Source: Fulvia fulva (taxonomy: Eukaryota > Ascomycota > Dothideomycetes > Mycosphaerellales > Mycosphaerellaceae). Taken from it: 64,000 bases of DNA. Every line of letters starts with the position of its first letter. Positions within the stretch are counted from its first letter, which is position 1. The stretch covers positions 992,001 to 1,056,000 of the forward strand of contig NC_063012.1 in the NCBI RefSeq assembly GCF_020509005.1, given 5' to 3'. Both the position numbers and the translations under genes were made by a program. A model generated the notes under the pieces. That model saw only the letters and a list, made by a program, of their open reading frames with translations, searched no databases and was not told the origin of the DNA. This document shows positions 1 through 10,500 of this stretch, piece after piece.

Positions 1-1323
1 CGCCTTCTATCCTAAAACGGACGGCTAATCTAAGAATATAAATAAGGAGATAGAGAAGTACCTCCGTACCTTTACTAACTACGCTTAGAACGATTAGGTA
101 GATTGGCTACTACTTACTAAATTCGTAAAGAACAACTATATTACCAAAGCTATAGGTATTTCGCTATTCTTCGCCGAGCGTAGCCGTAATCCGCGTACTA
201 GTAACTTTAATAGTAACTTACCGAGGCGCCTTATATCTACTAAGTAACGTGTTAGTACTAAGAAAGCGGAGCGCTTCGTATAGTAGATAAAGGACTTCTA
301 CGAGTACCTATACGAGTGCCTCCGTTATAATTAAGCCCTATAAGCTAATAATATAAATATATACCGTACTGTACTGCCTAGATACTAGGAAGGCGACCGC
401 GTCTATATTAATACTAAGAACTAGAAGTTATCGCGACTATCTAAGAAGCTCGACGTAAAGTAGTACGGACCGGTCACTATTACCGCTATACTAGGACAGA
501 ACGTATATAGAGTCAACCTCGACGAGACCCGTATACGAGTATATAACTCGTTCTACGTAAACCTTCTACGACCGGCGGATCCCGAGGATAATATACGTCT
601 CCCGCTAATTAAGATTATAGATAGTATAGGTAATACGTTTAAAACGTAGGAGATTAAGCGTATTCTAGATTCAAAGCCGAAGGGTAGAGGCATTACTATA
701 CTAGTAAAGTAGTAGGGATATTTAGATAGTAAGTCTACTAAGGAGCCCGCGAGCGTAGTATATAAAGATATACCGAAGGCAGTTATAGACTTCTAGTATA
801 ATAACCTAGCGAAGTCTATACCGGTCAACTTTTATCCGCTACCTAGTTAGATCCTAAACGAAACATTACGCGATATAAGACCTAAAGTAGATATATATAG
901 TATAGATCTAGTACCTTAGGTAACTATAGTCGTACGACCTCCCTTTAACGGTACCGGTACTATAGCTCTTCCTATTAGTAACTATACGCCTTCTAATATT
1001 ACTATAGGTAATATTAAAGGGGTTTCGGTGCCTACTTCTAGTAAGTTATTAAGCGAGAGTACTAGCTCGACTATACCTTTATACGCTCGTATAGGCTAAG
1101 TTAACTACCCGCCGGTATAGTAGGAGGGCGTAAGCAATATAAAGGCTTACGGTAAGCTAATAGATATAACGAGGGATATAACGATAGAGGATAGAATTAA
1201 AACGGCCTAGATAGAGCTACTCGATAAGACGGACGGTATAGAGGATAACGAAGCCTTCGTATATATACTAAGGAAGATTTAAGGATATACGCTTCGAGAC
1301 AAAGGTGTTTTAAGGGGGGGTAG
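1..1323 (+). mobile_element. RIP-mutated Ty3/Gypsy 3' part (integrase end, chromodomain)
   Basis: Conceptual translation through many stops gives the end of a Gypsy integrase (FYPKTDGQ-like at the left edge), the linker typical before the chromodomain (SKKLDVK..YGP), and a degraded chromodomain near 690-800 (LVKxxGY..S...EPAS). CAG and TGG codons are systematically TAG. A purine-rich tract (A/G run ending at 1320) sits just before the LTR, as a polypurine tract should. The element runs off the left edge of the window. It cannot be functional. Family assignment is by pattern recognition of the protein relics. Confidence 0.85.
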
Positions 1324-1517
1324 TGTTACGGCCGCTCCGTAAGTAAAGGATTAGTAAAGGGGTACGTGACCTTAGATTACGTAACGCTCGGCCCGAAGCC
1401 GACCCGTAATACCTCGGCCCTTAAGTATAGGCCTCGACCTTAGAACCTACTTCTCTCTTTAGCTATTGACTTTATTAATACTATACCCCTATACTCTCGT
1501 ACTATAGCCTCGTAACA
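1324..1517 (+). repeat. Gypsy LTR, 194 bp
   Basis: Begins TGTTACGG directly after the polypurine tract and ends CGTAACA, giving complementary TGTTAC/GTAACA ends. The interior is RIP-depleted of CpA. A related LTR, same start motif and nearly the same length, lies at 13,590-13,785. The start is firm; the end is inferred from the terminal match. Confidence 0.7.
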
Positions 1518-2169
1518 CTCTAATTACGAAACGTTTCTACGACATACCCGCGGCTAGGCATCCCGGCCGTAAAAAGACATTCGAGTTAATTAGTAGATAC
1601 TACCGCTAGCTACGTATAGTATAAACGATTTAGAGATTCGTCCGTAATTATATTATATATAGAATAACGGTTCCGTTAAATTAGTAGTATTAGGGCCTCC
1701 TTATACTATTACTAGTACCCTTTAGAGTATAGGAGGATATTGCTATTAACTTTGTTATAGATTTGCCCGTAAGTAAGAGCTTAACTAATAGACAAACGTA
1801 TAAGAACGTCCTTATATTTACGGATAGGCTTACTAAGGAGAGACACCTAGTTCTAGTACTATAGATAGACGCCCTATATATCGTTTATATCTTTATCCGC
1901 TATATCTTCGTACGTTATAGTATTCCTAAGAGTATCGTCTCGGATCAGGGCTCCTAGTAGACGTCTACGTTCTAGAGACGAGTTTACTCCCTACTCGGTA
2001 TTTAATAACGACTATCGACGGCCTTTTACCTAGAATCCGATAGATAGTCTAAAAACATAAATAAGGTTATAGAACGTTACCTTAGGGCCTATATTAACTA
2101 CGCCTAAGATAATTAGGTTGATTAGTTACTACTTACCGAGTTTACTACTAACAATTATATATTAGCTAC
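1518..2169 (+). mobile_element. Gypsy integrase relic, 5' part (split by LINE-1)
   Basis: RIP-mutated integrase. Visible are the zinc-finger end (HPGRKKTFELI), the catalytic core (FTDRLTKERH, then SIPKSIVSDQGS) and the region before the C-terminal part. The reading stops at 2156-2169, where LINE-1 is inserted, and resumes at 7326 with the expected next residues, so both pieces are one element. Upstream gag, protease and RT are missing, which suggests an internal deletion between the LTR at 1324-1517 and this point. Confidence 0.85.
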
Positions 2170-2426
2170 GATATAGGGACCTAGGAGGACTATATAATAG
2201 AGACATCGGCGGTACGAAGGACGAGGACCATTCAATCGATAGCCCTTATCAAGACGAGCAATCTACTCAAGCAGTAGCGACCCGCCTGCGCTGGCGGCGG
2301 CGCAATTGTGATACAAAAAAAACCCCAAAACCGAGGTCCCCTTCCCCTGAAGGCAGACCCTAGAATTGCGGAGTTGCGGAGGACAACTGCCCAATTAGGA
2401 AGCGCGACCCCGAACAACAGCGAAGG

Positions 2427-3776
2427 ATGGCAACCAACGAGAGCCACAGCCTTGCGAACATTCTGCACCAAGAGTCAAACCGGGGAACAAACCAAGAAAA
2501 AACCCAGGACACAAGCCAAGGCCCACTATACAGAAAGCAGAGGCCAACGACAAACAACACAGCGTGGACGACCCTATATACGGAGGCGGAGAACTTACTA
2601 GGGGATGACGAACACCCAGCCCGGGCATATAAGAACACTATAGCACAGCTACTAGGAGCGCTAAAAGCGCTATCATACCAAATCCCGAAGACAATCCAAC
2701 AAGTAACACAGAAGGCAGCCCAGAAACCAACTACATGGGCAACAGTAGCAGCAGGCAAGAATCAACCCCCTCCGAAGGCAAGTAAGGCGGTACGCCTATA
2801 CATTACTGATCCGGCGGAGAAACAAGAAATCGCAGCCCTAACAAGCAAGGAGATTGTCGACAGAATCGGCCAAAAGGAGGTAGTTGGGGCGAGGGTAGAG
2901 GCAACAGGCGTAGTAAGACTCTTTACCGCACAAGAGTCTGATAGACGAAAGCTGGAGACCTATAAGGAGTGGACTACTAAAGTCGCGAAGTCGGCACGAG
3001 TCTCCCACCAACAGTATACCGTCATCGCCCACGGGGTCCCTAGGACATTCAAGGTCGAAGACCTTCCCCACCTCCAAGTACAGAACCAGAACACCTCCCC
3101 AGGAGTACGACTAACGAAGGCGGCATGGCTGCACAAGACAGTAGACCGAGAAAAGACGCATTCATCGCTTATTATTTGGGTAGAGACAGCGGAACAAGCT
3201 AACCAGATATTAGACAATGGGCTATTCTGGAACTGCGAGAGAATGGACACGGAGATCCATCAGAGCAGCCACAGGGTACTACAATGCTTCCAATGCCAAC
3301 AGTACGGTCACATAGCCTCAAAATGCGGGGAGAAGACCCCAAGGTGTCCTCACTGCGCAGGCCCACACCAGGGAAGGGAATGCCCAAAAAAGGAGAGCAG
3401 GTGCGCATGCTGCGGCAGAAGGCACCCAGCGTATTCAAGCCAATGCCCGGCTAGAATAGCAGCACAAGAACGAGCGAGACAAGCAAGGATCTCTACACCA
3501 GCTAGGTACCCCCAACGACAGCAGGAGGGACCTACCGTGTACAAGGGCTTCGAGCCGAGCAAAAGGAAGAGGGCAGAAGAGACGAACAAGGGAACCCAAC
3601 CGCAAACGCATCCACCTCCCGGTAGGCCTCGACACCTTAACCGGGCTGCCAACGAACTAGGCCAAATGCGAATCTTTGGGGCGCCCCAGCGGCCCCAGGG
3701 CCAGCCGGACAGCGAGATACAGGCTCAGGAGACACAGCAGGTCAGCACGGAAATGGACCTCACGGATAACGAATGA
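2427..3776 (+). CDS. LINE-1 ORF1 (gag-like RNA-binding protein)
   Basis: 449 residues. The C-terminal half has tandem zinc knuckles: CFQCQQYGHIASKC, then CPHCAGPHQGREC and a further CACCGRRHPAYSSQC, as in LINE ORF1 proteins that bind element RNA. The N-terminal third is hydrophilic and Gln/Thr-rich; the tail is low-complexity. The stop overlaps the ORF2 start by four bases (ATGA). It is clearly related to the LINE-2 ORF1 but diverged. The first ATG of the open frame is taken as start. Expected role: ribonucleoprotein assembly before target-primed reverse transcription. Confidence 0.9.
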   Translation: MATNESHSLANILHQESNRGTNQEKTQDTSQGPLYRKQRPTTNNTAWTTLYTEAENLLGDDEHPARAYKNTIAQLLGALKALSYQIPKTIQQVTQKAAQKPTTWATVAAGKNQPPPKASKAVRLYITDPAEKQEIAALTSKEIVDRIGQKEVVGARVEATGVVRLFTAQESDRRKLETYKEWTTKVAKSARVSHQQYTVIAHGVPRTFKVEDLPHLQVQNQNTSPGVRLTKAAWLHKTVDREKTHSSLIIWVETAEQANQILDNGLFWNCERMDTEIHQSSHRVLQCFQCQQYGHIASKCGEKTPRCPHCAGPHQGRECPKKESRCACCGRRHPAYSSQCPARIAAQERARQARISTPARYPQRQQEGPTVYKGFEPSKRKRAEETNKGTQPQTHPPPGRPRHLNRAANELGQMRIFGAPQRPQGQPDSEIQAQETQQVSTEMDLTDNE

Positions 3777-6700
3777 TACTATACGACGACATCACTATCG
3801 TACAGTACAACGTAAACAAAAGTAGGGACAAGGTCCAGCGCCACTTTCTACAAGAGCTAGACCCGCTACGGCACCACGTTATTGCGGTACAGGAACCATG
3901 GATCAACCCCTACGTAGGACTCCCAGCCACTTGTAATGACCGGAGATACCACACCGTAATCGCGGGCCAACGAGGCGTCATCCCGAGGACATGTATATAC
4001 GTAAGCAAGACTATAGACCTTGAGTCGTGGAAGGTTATACTACCGCAGCAGGGCAACCTAGGAGACATAACATCAATCCAGATCGACACGACACAAGGCC
4101 CTATCCAGATCCATAACGTTTACAACCCGCCACCGCGGGGTCGGACGAGTAGGGAACTAGGAACCCTCGCCCACCTAGAGCGGACCCTAAGCCAAGACAC
4201 GAAGCAAGTACTCCTCGGCGACTTCAACCTCCACCACCCACAGTGGGGACTCGAATTCACTCCCCCGCACGCATTCCTAGGGGGGAAGCTACTGGACATA
4301 ACCGCACGCTACGGAATGGCCTTAGTAACACCAAAGGGAACAGAGACGTGGAAGGCCCGTACTAGTGCAAGCACGATCGACCTATGCTTTCTATCGCGAG
4401 AACTTGAAGAGAGACTAGTCCAATGCCGACCGAACTACGCGCTAGAAGCCTCCTCAGACCATATCCCTATCCAAACGACGCTAGGGGTGAAGGCGATAGA
4501 GGAGCCAGCAAACGAACCACGCCGTAACTGGAAGAAGGCACGCTGGGACGACATAAGAGGCTTCCTAATAGCGAACCTACCACAGCATAGAGAACTCGAG
4601 ACGACAGCTCAGCTAGATCAAGCAGCGGAACAGATTACCTCGGTCATATGGCAAGCAGCGGAACAATACACGCCGTTACTCCGGCCCTCAACGCAGCAGA
4701 AGGCCTTCTGGACCCCTGAATGCTCTACGAAGGTAAGGGAGGCTAGAAGGGCAAGGCGACAGTGGACGAAGGAGCACACCCAAGAGACGTGGGAGCAATA
4801 CTGCCACGCGACACAAGAGAAGAAGGCACAGATAAGACGCGATAAGCTGCAGGACTGGAGAGCGACGATCGGGCTCGTTACAGAAAACCCGGAACAGATG
4901 TGGAGACTTGCTAAATGGGCACGACTACCTGAAGAGCAACAAGCCCCTCACTTCCCCCCAATCGTAGACCGCGAAGGGATTGCCCAGGCTACGCCCCGGG
5001 GCAAGGCAAAAGCGTTAGCCGACCATTTCTTTTCGACGCAAGTAGAGGCAGACCTTACGGACATCGACCCGAGCACATACCCGGAACCCCTGGACATGGA
5101 TTGGGCGGTTAGCTCTAACACAGTAACAGGAGTCATAAGTAAGCTAAAGGGACGAAAAGCCCCAGGCCCAGACAGGATACCAAACGTACTGCTAAAAGAG
5201 TGTAGAGAAGAGATCGCGCCGAGCCTTGCAAACCTATTTACCGCGTGCCTACGGCTAGGGTATCACCCGAAGCCGTACAGAGAGTCTATGACAGTAGTGC
5301 TACGCAAGCCACAGAAGGAAGACTATACTCAGCCCAAGTCGTACAGACCAATAGCACTTCTAAATACGATAGGGAAGGTCCTAGAAAAGATAGTAGCCCA
5401 GAGACTTACGCAGCTTGCCGAGGACAACCACGTACTCCCAGCAACACAGATGGGGGGAAGAAGCCAGCGATCGACACTAACAGCAATGGAGCTAATTACG
5501 GAGCAAATTCAGACCCTCTGGCACTACGGCAGGAACCGAGCGGCGTCCTTACTATCCCTCGACATCGCAGGGGCCTTCGACAACGTCTCACACCAAAGGC
5601 TAATACATATCCTACAGCAGAAAGGCATCCCCCAGTGGGCAACGTCGTTCGTCTTCTCCTTTCTCCAGGAACGGACGACATACCTAGTCCTAGGAAGGTA
5701 CACGTCCGACCCGGTGAAGGCAGAGACTGGAATACCTCAGGGATCTACTCTCTCCCCTATCCTGTTTCTGATATTTATGTCGGATCTAATCCCCCTACTC
5801 ACCTCTCCGCAAACCTCAGCATCGGGGTTCGTAGACGATACAAACATCCTAGCCTGGTCAGACTCGACAGAAGAGAACTGTCGCCTCCTTGAAGATAGGC
5901 ATAAGAAATGCGAGGAGTGGGCAAAGAAGCATGGTGCCCGGTTCGCCCCTGAAAAGTACCAACTTATACACTTCAGTAAAGCGAGAACACACCATAATAT
6001 GAAGGCGGCGGTAAGAATCCAAGGCTACGAGACCAAGCCATCAGCGGAGCTACGAGTACTAGGGATCTGGCTCGACCCGAAGCTAAGCTGGAATGTACAG
6101 ATTAAGAAAGCCCAGAGTCGAGCGCAAGTCAATGAAGCCTCGATAAAGAGGCTTACGGCATCTACATGGGGAGCAACATTCGACAAGGCAAGAGTAATGT
6201 ATAAGGCGATCGTCAGACCAGCTATGTTGTACGGGGCACAGATTTGGGGAACAGGAGGCGCAGGCAAGCCGATCCCGAAACGGATAGAGCAACCCCTAAA
6301 CAGGACACAGGCAGGCAACCTACGTAGGGTACTAGGCGCATACAAGACAACGTCAACAAGCACGGTAGAAATGGAGACAGGAATACCACCAATCGGCCAG
6401 TACATCCGGGGAATGAGAATTCAATACGCGGCAAAGACGACAGGTTACCTAGCACAAACCACGATCCAGGAGGCAAAGAATAAGATAGAAAGCCGCTACC
6501 GGAGAGGGGCAGGATATAGGACAAGCCAAAAAGAGGATGACCTTACTACCTTTACGGCCGTACAGACAAGCACCGAATGGCTAGCACGAAAGGAGGAGGA
6601 GCGTAGGACTCGCCAGGCCGGCGGGAGCAAGGCTAAGACCCAAAACCTAGCGGAACAGATAGCGAGCTGCCTATGGGAGCAGGACTGGAAAAGGAAGCCC

Positions 6701-7126
6701 CCTAAGACAACAGGCCCGATAGCGCTCCGAGCCTTCCAGAGACACAATTACCAGCTATATAGGGACCTGACAAGGGCCGAAGCAAGCATAGCGATCCAAA
6801 TCAGGTCCGAACACATTGGATTAAGGGCCTACCTGTTCAGGAGACGCGCACTAGACATCTATAGCCCAGCCTGCCAGTGTGGCTACCCATCGCAAAACCC
6901 AGAACATATGCTACTACGATGCCCGCAGTGGGCGAGAGGCAGGGGAAATTGGAGGCACCAAGCGGGAAGGAGAGACTACAAGTCAATTATTAGGGACAAA
7001 GGCAACATTCGCCGAATCTCTCGGTGGATACTACAGCAGGGATACCTCCAGCAGTTTAGCCTCGCGAGCGAGACGGAGGAGTGGATAGACAAGAGGCGGA
7101 AGCGAGGGGGGTTGCAGATAGGGTAG
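3773..7126 (+). CDS. LINE-1 ORF2 (endonuclease-reverse transcriptase)
   Basis: 1117 residues. The N-terminal apurinic-type endonuclease (about 1-235) shows QYNVNKS, VQEPWIN, GDFNLHHPQWG and SSDHIPIQ. The reverse transcriptase (about 450-750) shows APGPDRIPN, YRPIALLNTIGK, LDIAGAFDNVS, GIPQGSTLSPILF and the catalytic GFVDDTN, a V in the usual A position of xADD. A C-terminal CQCG...H....C knuckle lies near 1040-1055. I see no RNase H motif. The start codon lies inside the ORF1 stop (ATGA), which implies termination-reinitiation. The ORF is uninterrupted, so it is potentially active. Confidence 0.93.
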   Translation: MILYDDITIVQYNVNKSRDKVQRHFLQELDPLRHHVIAVQEPWINPYVGLPATCNDRRYHTVIAGQRGVIPRTCIYVSKTIDLESWKVILPQQGNLGDITSIQIDTTQGPIQIHNVYNPPPRGRTSRELGTLAHLERTLSQDTKQVLLGDFNLHHPQWGLEFTPPHAFLGGKLLDITARYGMALVTPKGTETWKARTSASTIDLCFLSRELEERLVQCRPNYALEASSDHIPIQTTLGVKAIEEPANEPRRNWKKARWDDIRGFLIANLPQHRELETTAQLDQAAEQITSVIWQAAEQYTPLLRPSTQQKAFWTPECSTKVREARRARRQWTKEHTQETWEQYCHATQEKKAQIRRDKLQDWRATIGLVTENPEQMWRLAKWARLPEEQQAPHFPPIVDREGIAQATPRGKAKALADHFFSTQVEADLTDIDPSTYPEPLDMDWAVSSNTVTGVISKLKGRKAPGPDRIPNVLLKECREEIAPSLANLFTACLRLGYHPKPYRESMTVVLRKPQKEDYTQPKSYRPIALLNTIGKVLEKIVAQRLTQLAEDNHVLPATQMGGRSQRSTLTAMELITEQIQTLWHYGRNRAASLLSLDIAGAFDNVSHQRLIHILQQKGIPQWATSFVFSFLQERTTYLVLGRYTSDPVKAETGIPQGSTLSPILFLIFMSDLIPLLTSPQTSASGFVDDTNILAWSDSTEENCRLLEDRHKKCEEWAKKHGARFAPEKYQLIHFSKARTHHNMKAAVRIQGYETKPSAELRVLGIWLDPKLSWNVQIKKAQSRAQVNEASIKRLTASTWGATFDKARVMYKAIVRPAMLYGAQIWGTGGAGKPIPKRIEQPLNRTQAGNLRRVLGAYKTTSTSTVEMETGIPPIGQYIRGMRIQYAAKTTGYLAQTTIQEAKNKIESRYRRGAGYRTSQKEDDLTTFTAVQTSTEWLARKEEERRTRQAGGSKAKTQNLAEQIASCLWEQDWKRKPPKTTGPIALRAFQRHNYQLYRDLTRAEASIAIQIRSEHIGLRAYLFRRRALDIYSPACQCGYPSQNPEHMLLRCPQWARGRGNWRHQAGRRDYKSIIRDKGNIRRISRWILQQGYLQQFSLASETEEWIDKRRKRGGLQIG

Positions 7127-7325
7127 TCATCAGGGCAGGCCCATGACACTAGCGTACCCCTAACAAGGGAAATTTAAGACGACAATGAGGAGGAAAAGAC
7201 AGGCGGGAAGGAGGAGGGGTTTTCACCAACACGGTTTCCCCTCTATATATACAAAAAACAAGATAGCATAGCTGCATAGGCCAAAGGGCACTACAACAGC
7301 TTAATGAAATATCTATCTATCTATC

Positions 7326-7590
7326 TATATATTAGCTACTACTAGAGTATTACCCTTCTACGCTAATACTAGTCGTAACCTATAATTTACGGATACTAGT
7401 CTAACTACCCCTATAAAGCTTATGCCCTATAAGTAACGACTTGATATAGAATCTACGATTACGTTTACTAAGCGTATAAACTAGATATACGTATATCTAA
7501 GGTAAGAAATTGTGTTAGCCTAAGCGTTATAAGTAGATTTTATAAACGTATATTGCTAGCTACCTCCGAATAATAATATTAGCGACGAAG
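7326..7590 (+). mobile_element. Gypsy integrase relic, middle part
   Basis: Continues the reading frame broken at 2169: SPFYAN-like residues, then an acidic/Gln-rich helix and DEVY, which is the normal order at the end of a chromodomain-type Gypsy integrase. RIP-mutated. It is cut at about 7590 by the 3' end of the reverse-strand LINE-3. Confidence 0.75.
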
Positions 7591-10500
7591 TTTATAGATT
7601 AGATTAGATTTGTCATTCCCCTATTCTAGGACCCTATCCGGCCTATATAGGTATATATCTATTATTATTTATAAAGGGAAACCCGAATAGGTAAAAACTC
7701 TTCCCGCCCCCGACTACTCCTTATCTAGATTAGCTTTCCCTCTAAACGTACGTAGTCTATGTTACTACCCCGTTAGCCCCCGCTCCTAGCCGGTCTCGTT
7801 ACGCTACGCCGTGTCCTCTCTTCCTATACTACTCCTACTAGGCGGTACTGTTCTAGCTAGCCCTTCTCTAGTATCTAGTTCGTAATACGCTATAGGTCCT
7901 TAACGTTATTAAGAAGTGCCCTAATCGTCCGGTTCCTCGCCTTTACTATCTACTCCCCCCTTTCTAGCGACTACCTCGGGTAGACGAGGAGTACGTACCG
8001 TATATTCTAGGAGTAATAGCCGTAGGGGTAGCTAGTATTCGTATATTCTAGAACCTTCCTCTATAATAGGTACCCCTAGAGGCCGATGTGTTCGCTTCGT
8101 AGTTAGGTTACTATACTACTCTATACCCTTGTAAGGCGGTAGTAGATAAGCTTCGGGGGGTGCTTAACCGCGGATTTCGTAGCTAACTATTCCTTAGGTT
8201 GTCCCGCTAGCTAAGGGCGTCTACTATACCCTACGCCCTAGTTGTTCTACCTCTCTTTCTATAGTTGCTCTATAAACAATTTCTTACCTTCCTATCGTAT
8301 TACTAGCTATTCGTCCCTTACCCGGTAGTTCGGCTCGTTTCCGGGTCGAATGCTCTTATACGCTAGTACTAATTCGCGGGCCCTTACGACTATACTAGCG
8401 ATAACCTTCTATACTAGGTACTATATCGACTTACTTAAGTAGGAGGTCCGTAGTCCCTAGATATATAGGTCGATCGGCGGTATAGCGGTCTTATACCTAA
8501 GTATCCTTATTAGTATCTACTTATATACCCCGGTAACCTTCCTTAGGCATTAGTTTTAGATCTTCGCTAACGGCGCGACAAGTCCCTTTAATAGGTAGGC
8601 CCTCTCGCCTAAGGACTATACTTAGCTACTATAGGTAAGGACTAGCCGTATAATAGCCGTATATAGAAGCCGTAACTACCGGAAGTCCGCGCCCTATATA
8701 GACGTAGTGAGCCTCTAGTATAATGCTATATTCTGTTTAGCTTTCCGTAATATTACCTATACGTGCTTCCTCTACCGTAGCGCCGGGTCTACCTATAGTC
8801 CGAGGATCCTAAGCTAATTTACCGGGTTAGTCGTATACCCCTATATCTAGATAGAAGCTTATATATTATAGAACCGTAGCCGGCGCGTAAAGTGTATTAG
8901 ATTGTACTTTTCTAGGGCAAACCGAGCCCCGTACCTTCTAGCCTAGTCCTCGTAGATCTTATACTTCTCTTCTAGTAGCCTATAGTTCTCCTTAGTCGAG
9001 GAAGACTACGCTAGGATGTTCGTGTCGTCTACGAAGCCGCTCGTAGCGGTATTCTAGGATTCTAGGGCTAGGAGTAGCGTCGCTATAAAGAAGAGGAATA
9101 GAATAGGTACTAGCGTTAAGCCTTACGGGATTCTAGTATAGACTACTTAAAATAGGCTTTTATACTAGCCGACTAGGATCGACGTACTACGGTTTTAGAG
9201 GTAGGACCGTACGAAGTTAATAAGCTACTTAGGGAGTCCTTTCGACCTTAGGATATAGAGTAGCCGCGGGTATAACACGTAGTCGAAGGCTCCCGATATG
9301 TCTAGACTAAGTAAGGATGCTACCTTATCCCTATTCTTATACTAGATAGCCTTTACCTAAGAGGTAATAAGATCTATCGCGGATAGCGTCGATCGCTATA
9401 GGCGTGTACCTATCTAGGTGTCTAGGAGTAGGGAGTATTCCTCTACCGCCTCAGAGAGTCTCGTTATAACTAGCTTCTTAAGCGCCTTCCTAAGAGTGTT
9501 AAGGAGCGCAATTAGGCGGTACGACTTTACCTACGTATAGTCTTCCTTTTACGGCTTACGTAGGACTACTATCGTCGATTATTTAAATGCTATCGGGTAG
9601 TATCCGGTCTATAGGTAGGCGTTAAAGATCGCTACGACTACTAGGGCTAGTTAATCTCTATACTTCTTTAGTAGCTCGTTTAGGATCCTATCCGGCCCCG
9701 GGGCTTTCTTCGCCGGTAACTTCCTAAGTATAGCGGTAACTTCTCCCTCGGACACCTCCTATTAGACCGCGATACTAGGGACTAGGGGAGTAGAGCTATC
9801 TATGTCGCTTAGATTAGCCTCGACTAGGGGTAGGAAGAACTTACTAGCTAGTAGACGCGCCTTGGCCTCGGGGTCGCTAACCGGGCTACTAGGCGATTAT
9901 AGCGCTAGAATAGAGAAGGAGGGGCCCTATATAGGGTCCTATCGGGCCTATTTCGCTAGCTTCTATATCCTCTCTAGCTTACCGGCGATTTCTTCTACTA
10001 TAGCCCTCTAGCCGACTACTTTCTCCCTCCGTATTATAGCTTTCTTCTATTAGTATACCTCCCTATATACGTTCTAGGCCTCCTCGCTATAGCTACTCGT
10101 CTATACCCGGCGGGCTCTCCTTACTTCTCTTACTACCGTAGTATACTTCGGCGTCTAGTATAGTTTAGACTATATCGTTAGTTAGGTAAGCGGAACGTAA
10201 AGTAAGGTCGCTTTTCTTATTTCGTCTATTAACCCTTAGACTACCTCGTCTATCTCGTCGTTACTATTGTATTACTACTACGCGATCTAGACTAGCCTCT
10301 CGGAGTTATCGAGGTACGCCTAGATATTAGCCTAGTAGGCCTTTCCCTAGTTTAGCTTAGGGGTTCTCGCTAGTATACGTTATATCTCTATCGTAATAGA
10401 GGTCCTAACTAGTATATAGTCTAACGACGCCTCGAGTTTATGTTCGATCCTATAGTAGGTTACTATATAGTAGTAGCTATCTAAGATCTAGGAGAGGTCG

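Larger units (their letters stand above)
2170..7325 (+). mobile_element. LINE-1: intact non-LTR retrotransposon nested in Gypsy
   Basis: A full two-ORF LINE. A perfect 14-bp target duplication (TATATATTAGCTAC) lies at 2156-2169 and 7326-7339. The order is: about 257 bp of 5' leader, ORF1 (2427-3776), ORF2 (3773-7126), a 3' UTR, and an (ATCT)n tail ending at 7325. Both ORFs are open, and CpA is present in normal amount, unlike the flanks, so the copy postdates most RIP here or escaped it. The ORF2 order (endonuclease, RT, C-terminal CCHC, no RNase H seen) fits the broad Tad/I/Jockey-type LINEs. The clade is not assigned. Confidence 0.93.

Noticed and set aside
2308..2601. 97-codon frame at the LINE-1 5' end
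   Set aside because: Overlaps ORF1 in a different frame with low-complexity Gln/Arg/Thr sequence; more likely leader.
5245..5892. 215-codon open frame within LINE-1 ORF2
   Set aside because: It overlaps the RT in another frame and has no domain; a shadow of the real ORF.
7308..7328. (ATCT)n as an independent microsatellite
   Set aside because: It is the LINE 3' tail, matched by the same tail at 20,165-20,185 before the other target duplication.
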